In this document: piece by piece, positions 1-7,113 of the stretch | How positions within the stretch are numbered: the stretch's first letter is position 1 | Layout: the number at the start of each line of letters is the position of its first letter | Assembly (NCBI RefSeq): GCF_018375725.1 | Contig: NZ_JAHACR010000218.1 | Span: 1-7,412, forward strand | DNA length: 7,412 nucleotides | Direction: 5' to 3' | Source: Burkholderia sp. | GTDB taxonomy: Bacteria > Pseudomonadota > Gammaproteobacteria > Burkholderiales > Burkholderiaceae | Translations under genes and position numbers: made by a program | Notes under the pieces: generated by a model | Seen by the model: the letters and a program-made list of their open reading frames with translations, nothing else | What the model was told of the DNA's origin: nothing | Databases searched by the model: none

Positions 1-20
1 TAGGCATCCAGATTTCCGAA

Positions 21-116
21 GGAAGGCATCCGTATCCGGTGGTGCGTCCGGGCTTCAAATCCGGTAGGGGGCGTCAGCCGCTCCCTGGTAGGTTCGACTC
101 CTGCTGCCTTCCGCCA
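21..116 (+). tRNA. selC: tRNA-Sec (anticodon TCA), copy 1, complete
   Basis: Selenocysteine tRNA, which is charged with serine, converted to selenocysteyl-tRNA and delivered by SelB to UGA codons that carry a SECIS. The 96-base gene folds into the special tRNA-Sec form. It has an 8-bp acceptor stem (21-28 with 105-112), a 6-bp D stem with a 4-base loop (31-36 with 41-46), anticodon loop 53-59 with anticodon TCA at 55-57, a 7-bp long variable arm (67-73 with 79-85) and a 5-bp T stem (88-92 with 100-104). The discriminator G is at 113 and CCA is encoded at 114-116. The anticodon stem is slightly weak: T47 faces T65 and G52 faces T60 (wobble), where the second copy has G-T and G-C. Only 20 bases lie upstream, so its promoter is outside the window. 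A terminator follows at 134-167. Confidence 0.97.
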
Positions 117-133
117 CATAGATGAATCAGGCG

Positions 134-167
134 ATGGCGCCCTCGATGAAGGGCGCCATTCTTTTTT
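134..167 (+). terminator. Rho-independent terminator after selC copy 1
   Basis: A perfect 9-bp GC-rich stem (ATGGCGCCC at 134-142 with GGGCGCCAT at 151-159) closes an 8-base loop and is followed by TCTTTTTT at 160-167. It lies 17 bases after the tRNA CCA end. It should end the tRNA transcript and separate it from the following phaR-type gene. Confidence 0.9.
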
Positions 168-293
168 GCAGGACATCGTCGGGACGGCTTGGTCTCGCGT
201 CCGTGCCGGCCGGGCACGACGGGCCGGCGGCAACGGCGGCCTTCAGGCGCGGATGCCAGGCCGCCGCGTGGCGCCGGGATTCAAAGGCATGAC

Positions 294-857
294 ATGACAA
301 CGATAACGAAAACAGGCGAGCGGCTCATCAAGAAGTACCCGAACCGCCGGCTCTACGATACCGAAACCAGTACCTACATCACGTTGACCGACGTGAAGCA
401 GTTCGTGCTCGATCAGGAAGCGCTCAAGGTCGTCGATGCGAAAACCGGCGAAGACCTGACGCGCAGCATTCTCCTGCAGATCATTCTCGACGAGGAAAGC
501 GGCGGGGTGCCGATGTTCTCGTCGTCGATGCTGTCGCAGATCATCCGTTTCTACGGACATGCGATGCAGGGCATGATGGGCGTCTATCTGGAAAAGAACA
601 TCCAGGCGTTCATCGACATCCAGAACCGGCTCGCGGAGACGTCGGCGAAGCGGTGCGACACCGGGGCGATGAGCCCCGAAGTCTGGTCGCAGTTCATGGG
701 CGTGCAGGCGCCGATGATGCAGGGGGTGATGACCCACTACGTCGAGCAGTCGAAGGACATGTTCGTGCAGATGCAGGCGCAGATGCAAAATCAGGCGAAA
801 TCGATGTTCGATGCGTTCCCGTTCAGGCAGCCGAATACGGCGCCGGATTCGGAATAA
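294..857 (+). CDS. phaR: PhaR-type polyhydroxyalkanoate synthesis regulator
   Basis: 187-residue protein of the PhaR family. These cytoplasmic DNA-binding regulators also bind PHA granules and repress phasin and PHA genes when polymer is absent. The N-terminal DNA-binding domain is clear: the family signature KKYPNRRLYDTETSTYITL is at residues 13-31, followed by VVDAKTGEDLTRSILLQII at 46-64. The C-terminal half holds the Met/Gln-rich PHB-accumulation repeats (FSSSMLSQIIRFYGHAMQGM from 75; a second repeat-like block around 130-175 with WSQFMGVQAPMMQG). Length matches the family. I chose the ATG at 294 because AAAGG sits 6 bases upstream and homology begins there; the frame stays open upstream to 189, but those residues are low-complexity and unlike PhaR. 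In Burkholderia and Cupriavidus, phaR normally follows phaC-phaA-phaB. Here it stands alone between selC and the formate dehydrogenase operon, so it may be a paralogue. A functional link to formate oxidation is not shown by the sequence. Confidence 0.93.
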   Translation: MTTITKTGERLIKKYPNRRLYDTETSTYITLTDVKQFVLDQEALKVVDAKTGEDLTRSILLQIILDEESGGVPMFSSSMLSQIIRFYGHAMQGMMGVYLEKNIQAFIDIQNRLAETSAKRCDTGAMSPEVWSQFMGVQAPMMQGVMTHYVEQSKDMFVQMQAQMQNQAKSMFDAFPFRQPNTAPDSE

Positions 858-865
858 CCCTCGCA

Positions 866-910
866 CGGGCGACACGCCCGCCCCGGTATCCGGATTAAAC
901 CGGATGCCGG
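866..910 (+). terminator. Two tandem hairpins after phaR, possible terminator
   Basis: Nine bases after the phaR stop lies a 6-bp hairpin with a 3-base loop (CGGGCG 866-871 with CGCCCG 875-880). It is followed at once by an 11-bp hairpin with a 6-base loop (883-893 with 900-910, one G-T pair). No T run follows, only ATAAATG. The pair may end the phaR transcript inefficiently or protect its 3' end. They do not look like a standard intrinsic terminator. Confidence 0.5.
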
Positions 911-1086
911 ATAAATGCCATTCAATCCGCGTGGCCCGACAAAAGCGCGGCGTCCGTCGCGGTTGCGGTCGCCACAATGCGTCACGGCACTGAAAATTCG
1001 ATCGCGATACGGAGATTCCGCTCGCATCAGGCAGGAATCGATTCGAACGAGGCATCAATCGCGAATCACTGTGCTTGATGGCGTCC

Positions 1087-1117
1087 TGTACCGCGGCAGA
1101 TTGGCACATCTGTACCG
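1087..1117. promoter_or_regulatory. Possible operator: dyad flanked by TGTACCG words
   Basis: CAGAT at 1097-1101 and ATCTG at 1108-1112 form an inverted repeat with a 6-base spacer. It is bracketed by TGTACCG at 1087-1093 and again at 1111-1117. This looks like a regulator binding region about 250 bases upstream of fdoG, but no specific regulator can be named and chance cannot be excluded. Confidence 0.25.
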
Positions 1118-1166
1118 TTCCACCCGCAAAACATTCTTTAGACTTCGACCTGTATCGCTCATCGTT

Positions 1167-1184
1167 TTGATGCAGACGATGTCG
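1167..1184 (+). repeat. 18-base imperfect direct repeat, copy A
   Basis: TTGATGCA followed by ATGTCG at 1179-1184. It matches 1257-1274 at 15 of 18 positions, with a 90-base offset. Possible regulator site upstream of fdoG; function unknown. Confidence 0.4.
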
Positions 1185-1256
1185 AGGCGATGCGATTCAT
1201 CTGTGCTCTTTTTTTTGCAGTGGATTTGTACCGATCTAAGTAGGCTTCCGAATACA

Positions 1257-1274
1257 TTGATGCAATCTATGTCG
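1257..1274 (+). repeat. 18-base imperfect direct repeat, copy B
   Basis: Second copy of the 18-base repeat (TTGATGCA at 1257-1264, ATGTCG at 1269-1274), ending 83 bases before the fdoG start. The TTGAT half resembles half of an FNR box, but the second half does not match, so no regulator is assigned. Confidence 0.4.
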
Positions 1275-1357
1275 TAAAATCCAGAAACAACGTAACTCAT
1301 CGTTGCCGTTGCCGAACGGATTCGTACTCCCCCAATATAACTCCTGCCGAGACCACC

Positions 1358-4300
1358 ATGCTCAACATGTCCCGGCGCCAGTTTCTTAAGGTATCCGCCA
1401 CGACGCTGGCCGGATCGAGTCTCGCCCTGTTGGGATTCTCGTCCGCCGATGCGCTCGCGGAGGTTCGCCAATACAAGCTGGCGCGTACAGTCGAAACTCG
1501 CGGCACTTGCCCCTATTGCGCGGTCGCATGCGGGATTCTGATGTATTCCCTCGGTGACTGCGCGAAAAACGCCAAGCCGGCTGTCATTCACGTCGAGGGC
1601 GACCCGGACAATCCGGTGAACCGCGGTACGCTCTGCCCGAAGGGCTCGAGTCTCCTCGATCTCGTCCACAGCAAGAGCCGTCTGATGGTGCCGGAATACC
1701 GCGCGCCGGGCTCGGACAAGTGGGTTCAGATCTCGTGGGAAGACGCGCTCGATCGCATCGCGAAGCTGATGAAGGCGGACCGCGACGCGAACCTGGTCGA
1801 GGTGGACGGCGGCGAGCGGGTTAACCGCTGGACGACGGTCGGCATGCTGGCTGCATCCGGCGCATCGACCGAAGTCGGTTACCTGACGCACAAGGTCATT
1901 CGAAGCATGGGGCTGCTGCCCCTGGATAACCAGGCGCGTGTCTGACACGGCCCGACGGTGGCAGGTCTTGCCCCGACGTTTGGCCGTGGATCGATGACGA
2001 ACCATTGGGTCGACATCAAGAACACGGATCTGGTTTTGGTGATGGGCGGCAATCCGGCCGAAGCACACCCCTGCGGTTTCAAGTGGGTGGTCGAGGCGAA
2101 GGTGACCCGCAAGGCGCGTCTGGTCGTTGTCGACCCGCGTTTCAACCGTACTGCATCGGTCGCGGATTATTACGCCCCGATTCGTACCGGCACGGACATC
2201 GTTTTCCTCGGCGGCGTCATCCATTACCTGCTGGCGAACAACAAGATCCAGCACGATTATGTGAAGGCCTACACGGACTTCACGTTCCTCGTGCGTGAGG
2301 ATTTCGAATTCCACGAAGGTATTTTCTCCGGCTACAACGAGGAGAAGCACGCGTATACGAACAGGACGAGCTGGCATTACGAGCTTGGCCCGGACGGTTA
2401 CGTCAAGGTCGACGAGACGCTGACGCATCCGCGCTGCGTGTACAACCTGATGAAGCAGCATTACGCGCGCTACACGCCGGAGATGGTCGAGAAGGTCTGC
2501 GGCACGCCGAAGGACAAGTTCCTGAAGGTGTGCGAGATGCTCGCGTCCACGGCAGTCGCAGGCCGTTCGGCGACGATCCTGTACGCACTCGGCTGGACCC
2601 ACCATACGGTCGGCGCGCAGATGATTCGCGCAGGCGCGATGGTGCAGCTGCTGCTCGGCAACATCGGCGTGGCGGGCGGCGGCGTGAACGCGCTGCGTGG
2701 CCACTCGAACATCCAGGGCTTCACGGACCTCGGTCTGATGACGAACCTGCTGCCGGGCTACCTGACGTTGCCGCTGCAGCACGAGCAGAGCTACGAGGAG
2801 TACATCAAGACGCGCACGCACGAGCCGTTGCGTCCGAACCAGCTCAGCATCTGGAAGAACTATCGCGCGTACTACGTCAGCCTGATGAAGGCATGGTGGG
2901 GCGATGCGGCGACTGCCGAGAACAACTGGGGCTACGACTACCTGCCGAAGCTGGACAAGCCGTACGACCTGTTGCAGACGATCGAGCTGATGCACAAGGG
3001 CAAGATCAACGGCTACATCGCGCAGGGCTTCAACCCGCTCGCGTCGGCGCCCAACAAGGCAAAGACGGCGGCCTCGCTCGCCAAGCTGAAGTGGCTCGTG
3101 GTGATGGACCCGCTCGCGACGGAGACGTCGGAGTTCTGGAAGCCGTACGACGACTTCAACGTCGCCGATCCGAAGAGCATCCAGACGGAAGTGTTCCGCC
3201 TGCCGACGACCAGCTTCGCCGAGGAGCGCGGTTCGTTCGTGAACTCCAACCGTCTGCTGCAGTGGCACTGGCAGGCAGCGCCGGGGCCGGGCGAGACGCG
3301 CAGCGACCTGGAGATCATGGGCGGGCTGTTTACGCGCATCCGTGCGATGTACCAGAAGGACGGCGGCAAGTTCCCGGATCCGATCGTCAAGCTGAACTGG
3401 CCGTATTTCAATCCGGAAAGCCCGACGCCGGAAGAAATCGCGATGGAGTACAGCGGCAAGGCGTTGGCCGACGTGGCGGATCCGAAGGATCCGACGAAGG
3501 TCGTGAAGCATGGCCAGCAGCTGTCGAGCTTCACGCAGCTGAAGGACGATGGTTCGACGGCGAGCGGTTGCTGGATCTTCTGCGGTGCATGGACGCAGGA
3601 CGGCAACATGATGGCGCGCCGCGACACCACCGACCCGACCGACATGGGCGTGACGCTCAAGTGGGGCTGGGCATGGCCTGACAACCGGCGGATCCTGTAC
3701 AACCGCGCGTCGTGCGACGTGCAGGGCAAGCCGTTCGACCCGTCGCGCAAGATCCTCGAGTGGAACGGTCATGCATGGACCGGCGCCGATGTTCCGGACT
3801 ACAAGGCGAATGAAGCGCCCGGATCCGACATGGGACCGTTCGTCATGAACCCGGAAGGGGTCGCGCGCTTCTTCTCGCGGGAGTTCATGAACGAAGGGCC
3901 GTTCCCGACGCACTACGAGCCGTTCGAGACGCCGCTGGACAAGAACCCGCTGTATCCGAACAACCCGCATGTGCTGAACAACCCTGCCGCCCGGATTTTC
4001 CCGGACGACCGGGCTACGCTGGGCAAGCACACCGAGTTCCCGCATACGGCGACGACCTATCGTCTGACGGAGCACTTCCACTTCTGGACGAAGCACGCGA
4101 AGCTGAATGCCATCATTCAGCCGGAGCAGTTCGTCGAGATTGGCGAAGATCTCGCGAAGGAAGTGGGTGTCGTGGCCGGCGACCGCGTGAAGGTGTCGTC
4201 GAAGCGCGGTTATATCTATGCGGTGGCGGTTGTCACGAAGCGGATCAAGCCGCTGATGGTCGATGGCAAGAAGGTGCAAACGGTCGGTATTCCGCTGCAC

Positions 4301-4423
4301 TGGGGCTTCAAGGGCGAAACGAAGCCAGGTTATCTCGCGAATACGCTGACGCCGTCCGTCGGCGACGGCAATTCGCAGACGCCTGAATTCAAGTCGTTCC
4401 TGGTGAAGGTCGAGAAGGCGTAA
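1358..4423 (+). CDS. fdoG: Formate dehydrogenase (FDH-N/O) alpha subunit, selenoprotein
   Basis: Catalytic subunit that oxidises formate to CO2 in the periplasm at a Mo/W-bis-MGD centre. The full product is 1021 residues with the in-frame TGA at 1943-1945 read as Sec196; E. coli FdnG is 1015 residues, also with Sec196. The N-terminus has a Tat signal (SRRQFLK at 5-11, hydrophobic stretch, cleavage likely after ALA near 32-34). A [4Fe-4S] site follows: C51, C54, C58, C93, then K95, the lysine expected to bridge cluster and cofactor. The residues around Sec196 (NQARV-U-HGPTVAGLAPTFGRG) are typical of the family. The C-terminal molybdopterin-dinucleotide-binding domain spans about 898-1015. The ATG at 1358 has a weak GAGA 5 bases upstream; the ATG at 1367 is an alternative start that also keeps the Tat motif. 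The gene heads the fdoGHI operon, and fdoH begins 12 bases after its stop. A caller blind to selenocysteine would split it at 1945. fdnG and fdoG cannot be told apart here; the fdhE neighbour favours fdo. Confidence 0.97.
1943..1988 (+). promoter_or_regulatory. Bacterial SECIS element with UGA-Sec codon
   Basis: The UGA at 1943-1945 is followed directly by a long hairpin. The lower stem is CACGGCC (1946-1952) with GGCCGTG (1982-1988). After a small asymmetric internal loop, the upper stem is 1956-1958 with 1973-1975, bulged T1959, then 1960-1963 with 1969-1972, and loop GGTCT at 1964-1968. Counting the U of UGA as 1, the bulged U is position 17 and the loop G-U are 23 and 24. These are the positions known to be recognised by SelB in the E. 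coli fdhF SECIS. The hairpin also encodes conserved FdoG residues, so it serves as both protein code and recoding signal. Confidence 0.95.
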
Positions 4424-4435
4424 GGGAGATATTCA

Positions 4436-5350
4436 ATGTCAATGCAATCGCTGGATATCAAGCGCCTGTCGGCCACCACCGTGACGCCGCCGAGCGACCG
4501 TGTCCCGTCCACGGGAACGGTCGCGAAGCTGATCGACGTGACGCGCTGCATCGGCTGCAAGGCCTGTCAGACCGCCTGTATGGAGTGGAACGACCTGCGT
4601 GACGAGGTCGGCATCACGACCGGCGTCTACGACAACCCGCGTGACCTGACCGAGCATTCGTGGACGGTCATGCGGTTCGCCGAGTACGAGAACCCGGACG
4701 GTAATCTCGAGTGGCTGATCCGCAAGGACGGCTGCATGCACTGCGAGAATCCGGGTTGTCTGAAGGCGTGTCCGTCGCCGGGCGCGATCGTGCAGTACAC
4801 GAACGGGATCGTCGACTTCCACGAGGAAAACTGTATCGGCTGCGGCTACTGTATCGCCGGCTGCCCGTTCAACATTCCTCGCGTGTCGAAGAAGGACCGC
4901 CGCGTGTACAAGTGCACGCTCTGCTCGGATCGCGTCGCAGTGGGACAGGAACCCGCTTGCGTGCATACCTGCCCGACCGGCGCCATCATGTTCGGCACCA
5001 AGGAGGACATGAAGGCGCAGGCCGCGACGCGCGTCGAGGATCTGAAGGAGCGTGGCTTCGAGCACGCGGGTCTGTACGACCCGCAGGGCGTCGAGGGCAC
5101 GCACGTGATGTACGTGCTGCATCACGCGGACAAGCCGTCGCTGTACCACGGCCTGCCGGACAATCCGAAGATCAGTGCGTTCGTGTGGCTGTGGAAGGGT
5201 ATCGCGAAGCCGCTCGCGGTTGCGAGCTTGGCGTTCACGGCACTGTTCGGCTTCTTCCACTACACCCGTTTCGGCCCGCAGGTCGTGACGAAGGAAGAAG
5301 ACGAGAAGGCCGCTGAGGAAGCGAAACGCATCGAGGAGGAAGTGAAATGA
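4436..5350 (+). CDS. fdoH: Formate dehydrogenase beta subunit, four [4Fe-4S] clusters
   Basis: 304-residue electron-transfer subunit that carries electrons from FdoG to the haem b subunit FdoI. Sixteen cysteines form four ferredoxin-like groups: C38/41/44/48, C100/103/108/112, C133/136/139/143 and C160/163/175/179. A single membrane segment at about 249-274 (FVWLWKGIAKPLAVASLAFT and onward) anchors it, with a charged Lys/Glu-rich tail (285-304) expected on the cytoplasmic side. E. coli FdnH is 294 residues with the same plan. It has no signal of its own; in this family the subunit is exported by the Tat pathway together with the alpha subunit. The start at 4436 has GGGAG at 4424-4428, 7 bases upstream. 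An in-frame ATG at 4442 is possible but less well spaced. Its last bases overlap the start of fdoI. Confidence 0.97.
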   Translation: MSMQSLDIKRLSATTVTPPSDRVPSTGTVAKLIDVTRCIGCKACQTACMEWNDLRDEVGITTGVYDNPRDLTEHSWTVMRFAEYENPDGNLEWLIRKDGCMHCENPGCLKACPSPGAIVQYTNGIVDFHEENCIGCGYCIAGCPFNIPRVSKKDRRVYKCTLCSDRVAVGQEPACVHTCPTGAIMFGTKEDMKAQAATRVEDLKERGFEHAGLYDPQGVEGTHVMYVLHHADKPSLYHGLPDNPKISAFVWLWKGIAKPLAVASLAFTALFGFFHYTRFGPQVVTKEEDEKAAEEAKRIEEEVK

Positions 5351-6018
5351 GCCATCGACCACCCAACACGATCGTTCGCTACACGGCGAACGAGCGCTGG
5401 AACCACTGGATCACGGCTGGCTCGTTCATCATGCTGGCGCTGTCCGGCCTGGCTCTGTTCCATCCCTCGATGTTCTGGCTGACCGAGCTGTTCGGCGGCG
5501 GCCAGTGGACCCGGGTGCTGCATCCGTTCATCGGGCTCGTGATGTTCGTCTCGTTCGCCGTGATGGGGTTCCGTTACTGGGACGCCAACATGGTCGACAA
5601 GGACGACATCAACTGGCTGCTGAAGATCGGCGACGTGCTGCAGAACAAGGAAGAAGGGCTTCCGCCGGTCGGCAAGTACAACGCCGGCCAGAAGATGCTG
5701 TTCTTCACGATCATCGCCTGCATGATCACCCTGCTGCTGTCGGGCATCGTGATCTGGCGTCGCTATTTCGCGATGTACTTCCCGATCGAGGTGATCCGCA
5801 TCGCGGCGCTTGCGCACGCGCTCGCGGCATTCGTGCTGATCTCGGGGATCCTCGTGCATATCTACGCGGCGATCTGGGTGAAGGGTTCCGTCCAGGCGAT
5901 GGTTCTGGGTTACGTGCCCTACGGCTGGGCGCTTCAGCACCACCCGAAGTGGTTCCGGGCCGTGGTTCGCGAGATGGCGGAGCAGAAGATCGCGAAGCAG
6001 CGGCAGAGCGCGAAGTAA
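5347..6018 (+). CDS. fdoI: Formate dehydrogenase gamma subunit, cytochrome b556
   Basis: 223-residue membrane cytochrome b that takes electrons from FdoH and reduces quinone. Four hydrophobic segments lie at about 21-39, 56-76, 116-137 and 151-176. The haem-binding histidines of E. coli FdnI (H18, H57, H155, H169) correspond to H20, H59, H157 and H171 here, all shifted by two. The family motif VGKYNAGQKM is at 108-117. The start overlaps the fdoH stop by four bases (ATGA), and GGAGGA at 5335-5340 gives a strong ribosome site 6 bases upstream, so FdoH and FdoI are probably translationally coupled. It is followed by a structured gap and a terminator-like hairpin before fdhE. Confidence 0.96.
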   Translation: MSHRPPNTIVRYTANERWNHWITAGSFIMLALSGLALFHPSMFWLTELFGGGQWTRVLHPFIGLVMFVSFAVMGFRYWDANMVDKDDINWLLKIGDVLQNKEEGLPPVGKYNAGQKMLFFTIIACMITLLLSGIVIWRRYFAMYFPIEVIRIAALAHALAAFVLISGILVHIYAAIWVKGSVQAMVLGYVPYGWALQHHPKWFRAVVREMAEQKIAKQRQSAK

Positions 6019-6029
6019 CGCGCAGGGCC

Positions 6030-6115
6030 GACGGATGGGCAGCGGATCGCCTGTCCGTCTGGTCGCGGGCCGACGCGCGACCACTCGTGCCAGCCTCCGT
6101 GCAACGGAGGCTGGC
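6030..6115 (+). other. Tandem hairpins between fdoI and fdhE
   Basis: Three inverted repeats follow the fdoI stop: 6030-6035 with 6054-6059 (weak, 6 bp), GGTCGCG 6061-6067 with CGCGACC 6076-6082 (7 bp), and a perfect 11-bp stem 6089-6099 with 6105-6115 closing a 5-base loop TGCAA. None has a T run. They could stabilise the 3' end of the fdoGHI message or act with the next hairpin to set how much transcription reaches fdhE. The last one is strong enough to form with confidence; the role is inferred. Confidence 0.6.
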
Positions 6116-6122
6116 GATTCCA

Positions 6123-6152
6123 CAGGCGCCGGTTCCCGGCGCTTGTTTTTTT
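6123..6152 (+). terminator. Intrinsic terminator or attenuator just before fdhE
   Basis: A 7-bp GC stem GCGCCGG (6126-6132) with CCGGCGC (6136-6142), extended by CAG/TTG to 10 bp, has a 3-base loop and is followed by seven T's (6146-6152). It is a textbook intrinsic terminator for fdoGHI. It ends only 10 bases before the chosen fdhE start, so fdhE is either served by read-through or by a promoter I cannot see. Confidence 0.8.
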
Positions 6153-6162
6153 GAGCATCGTG

Positions 6163-7104
6163 GTGACACAAGTGACTCAACGTATTCTCGAGGCGAGCGA
6201 AATCGCCGCGCAATCTCCGTCGCAGACGCCGCGTTTCAAGCTGCCGGAACGGGCGACCGTGTTTTCCGCGCGCGCGGCGCGTCTGCGCAAGCTGGCTGAC
6301 AACAGCCCGATCGCGGGTTATCTGCGGCTGATGGCGGTGCTCGTCGACGCGCAGCATGCGGTGCTGCAGACCATCGAGGCGAAGGCGCCGAGCCGCGAGG
6401 CGATCGCGCAGGCGCAGGCGCATTCGATGCCGATCGCGCCGGCATTGACCGGCGAGCGCGATCCGCAGTGGCGCGACGTGCTGCAGAGCCTGCTCGACCG
6501 GGTCGAGCAGGCGGGGCTCGTGAATCCGGCGCTCGCCAAGCTGATCGACCGGCTGCGCGTTGCCGATGCCGCCGAGCTGGACGCCCAGGCCGACGCGATT
6601 CTCGCGTTGCGCGTCGCCGAGGTCGACCCGGCTACCGCGCCGTTCATCATGGCCGCGCTGCAGGTCGTCTGGACGGACATCGCCGCGCGCACGCAGGCGG
6701 CCGACGTGCCGTACATCGACCAGCCGGGCCTGTGCCCGGTATGCGGGTCGGCACCGGTCGCGAGCGTGATCCGCATCGGCGGCCTGGTCAACGCCTATCG
6801 CTACCTGCAATGCGGGCTGTGTGCGAACGAATGGAACATGGTGCGCGTGAAGTGCTCGTCGTGCGACTCGACGAAGGGCATCGCGTATCAGGGCATCGAA
6901 GGCAACAGCGACGTCATCAAGGCTGAATCGTGTGACGAATGCCATACGTACCGCAAGATCGGCTATCAGGAGAAGGACTACGATTTCGAGCCGCTCGCGG
7001 ACGATCTCGCGACCCTGACGCTCGACCTGATGATGACCGATGCCGGTTATCGGCGCGGGTCGCCGAATCCGCTGCTGTGGCCTGAGCTGCCGGCCGACGA
7101 GTGA
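6163..7104 (+). CDS. fdhE: Formate dehydrogenase maturation protein FdhE
   Basis: 313-residue cytoplasmic accessory protein needed to make active respiratory formate dehydrogenase; it is thought to act on the Tat-targeted catalytic subunit before export. It carries the family's four CxxC pairs that form rubredoxin-like metal sites: C191/C194, C217/C220, C231/C234 and C257/C260. The N-terminal half (about 1-180) is helical and Ala/Leu-rich, as in E. coli FdhE (309 residues). No ATG fits. In-frame starts are TTG 6151, GTG 6160, GTG 6163 and GTG 6172. I chose GTG 6163 because a GAG at 6153-6155 lies 7 bases upstream; 6172 (giving MTQRILEASEI) is nearly as likely. TTG 6151 would sit inside the terminator T run. 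The gene order fdoG-fdoH-fdoI-fdhE matches E. coli. Confidence 0.95.
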   Translation: MTQVTQRILEASEIAAQSPSQTPRFKLPERATVFSARAARLRKLADNSPIAGYLRLMAVLVDAQHAVLQTIEAKAPSREAIAQAQAHSMPIAPALTGERDPQWRDVLQSLLDRVEQAGLVNPALAKLIDRLRVADAAELDAQADAILALRVAEVDPATAPFIMAALQVVWTDIAARTQAADVPYIDQPGLCPVCGSAPVASVIRIGGLVNAYRYLQCGLCANEWNMVRVKCSSCDSTKGIAYQGIEGNSDVIKAESCDECHTYRKIGYQEKDYDFEPLADDLATLTLDLMMTDAGYRRGSPNPLLWPELPADE

Positions 7105-7113
7105 CACGGGCGC

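Larger units (their letters stand above)
858..1357. other. Gene-free region upstream of fdoG
   Basis: This 500-base interval between phaR and fdoG has no convincing gene. The 120-codon open frame at 915-1277 resembles no protein I know and lacks a good ribosome site. The part from about 1120 on is more A/T-rich than the genes around it, as expected of a promoter region. It contains four TGTA(C/T)CG words (1087, 1111, 1151, 1227), an imperfect 18-base direct repeat (1167-1184 and 1257-1274), a short dyad at 1097-1112, an inverted pair CATCAA/TTGATG (1053-1058 with 1075-1080) and a run of eight T's at 1209-1216. I could not pick a confident -35/-10 pair for the operon. Confidence 0.6.

Noticed and set aside
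1102..1117. Sigma-54 promoter (TGGCAC at 1102-1107)
   Set aside because: The -24 element is good, but the -12 element reads TACCG and lacks the invariant GC. It is also about 240 bases from fdoG.
1189..1216. Intrinsic terminator ending in the T8 run at 1209-1216
   Set aside because: The only nearby stem is 4 bp (GATG/CATC) and separated from the T run by seven bases; too weak.
1257..1270. FNR box at TTGATGCAATCTAT
   Set aside because: Only the left half matches TTGAT-N4-ATCAA; the right half fails.
915..1277. 120-codon open frame upstream of fdoG
   Set aside because: No ribosome site, no recognisable motif, and it runs through the repeat-rich intergenic region. Probably chance.
1358..1945. 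fdoG as a truncated pseudogene or two separate genes
   Set aside because: The stop is a selenocysteine UGA at the expected codon 196 with a matching SECIS, both halves are in the same frame, and conserved sequence runs through it.
1055..4300. 1081-codon open frame on the minus strand across fdoG
   Set aside because: It lies opposite a clear conserved gene. The Arg/His/Leu/Val-rich product is typical of the antisense of GC-rich coding DNA, and no motif is recognisable.
4439..5362. 307-codon open frame on the minus strand opposite fdoH
   Set aside because: Covers almost exactly the fdoH gene in the opposite direction; composition is that of a shadow frame.
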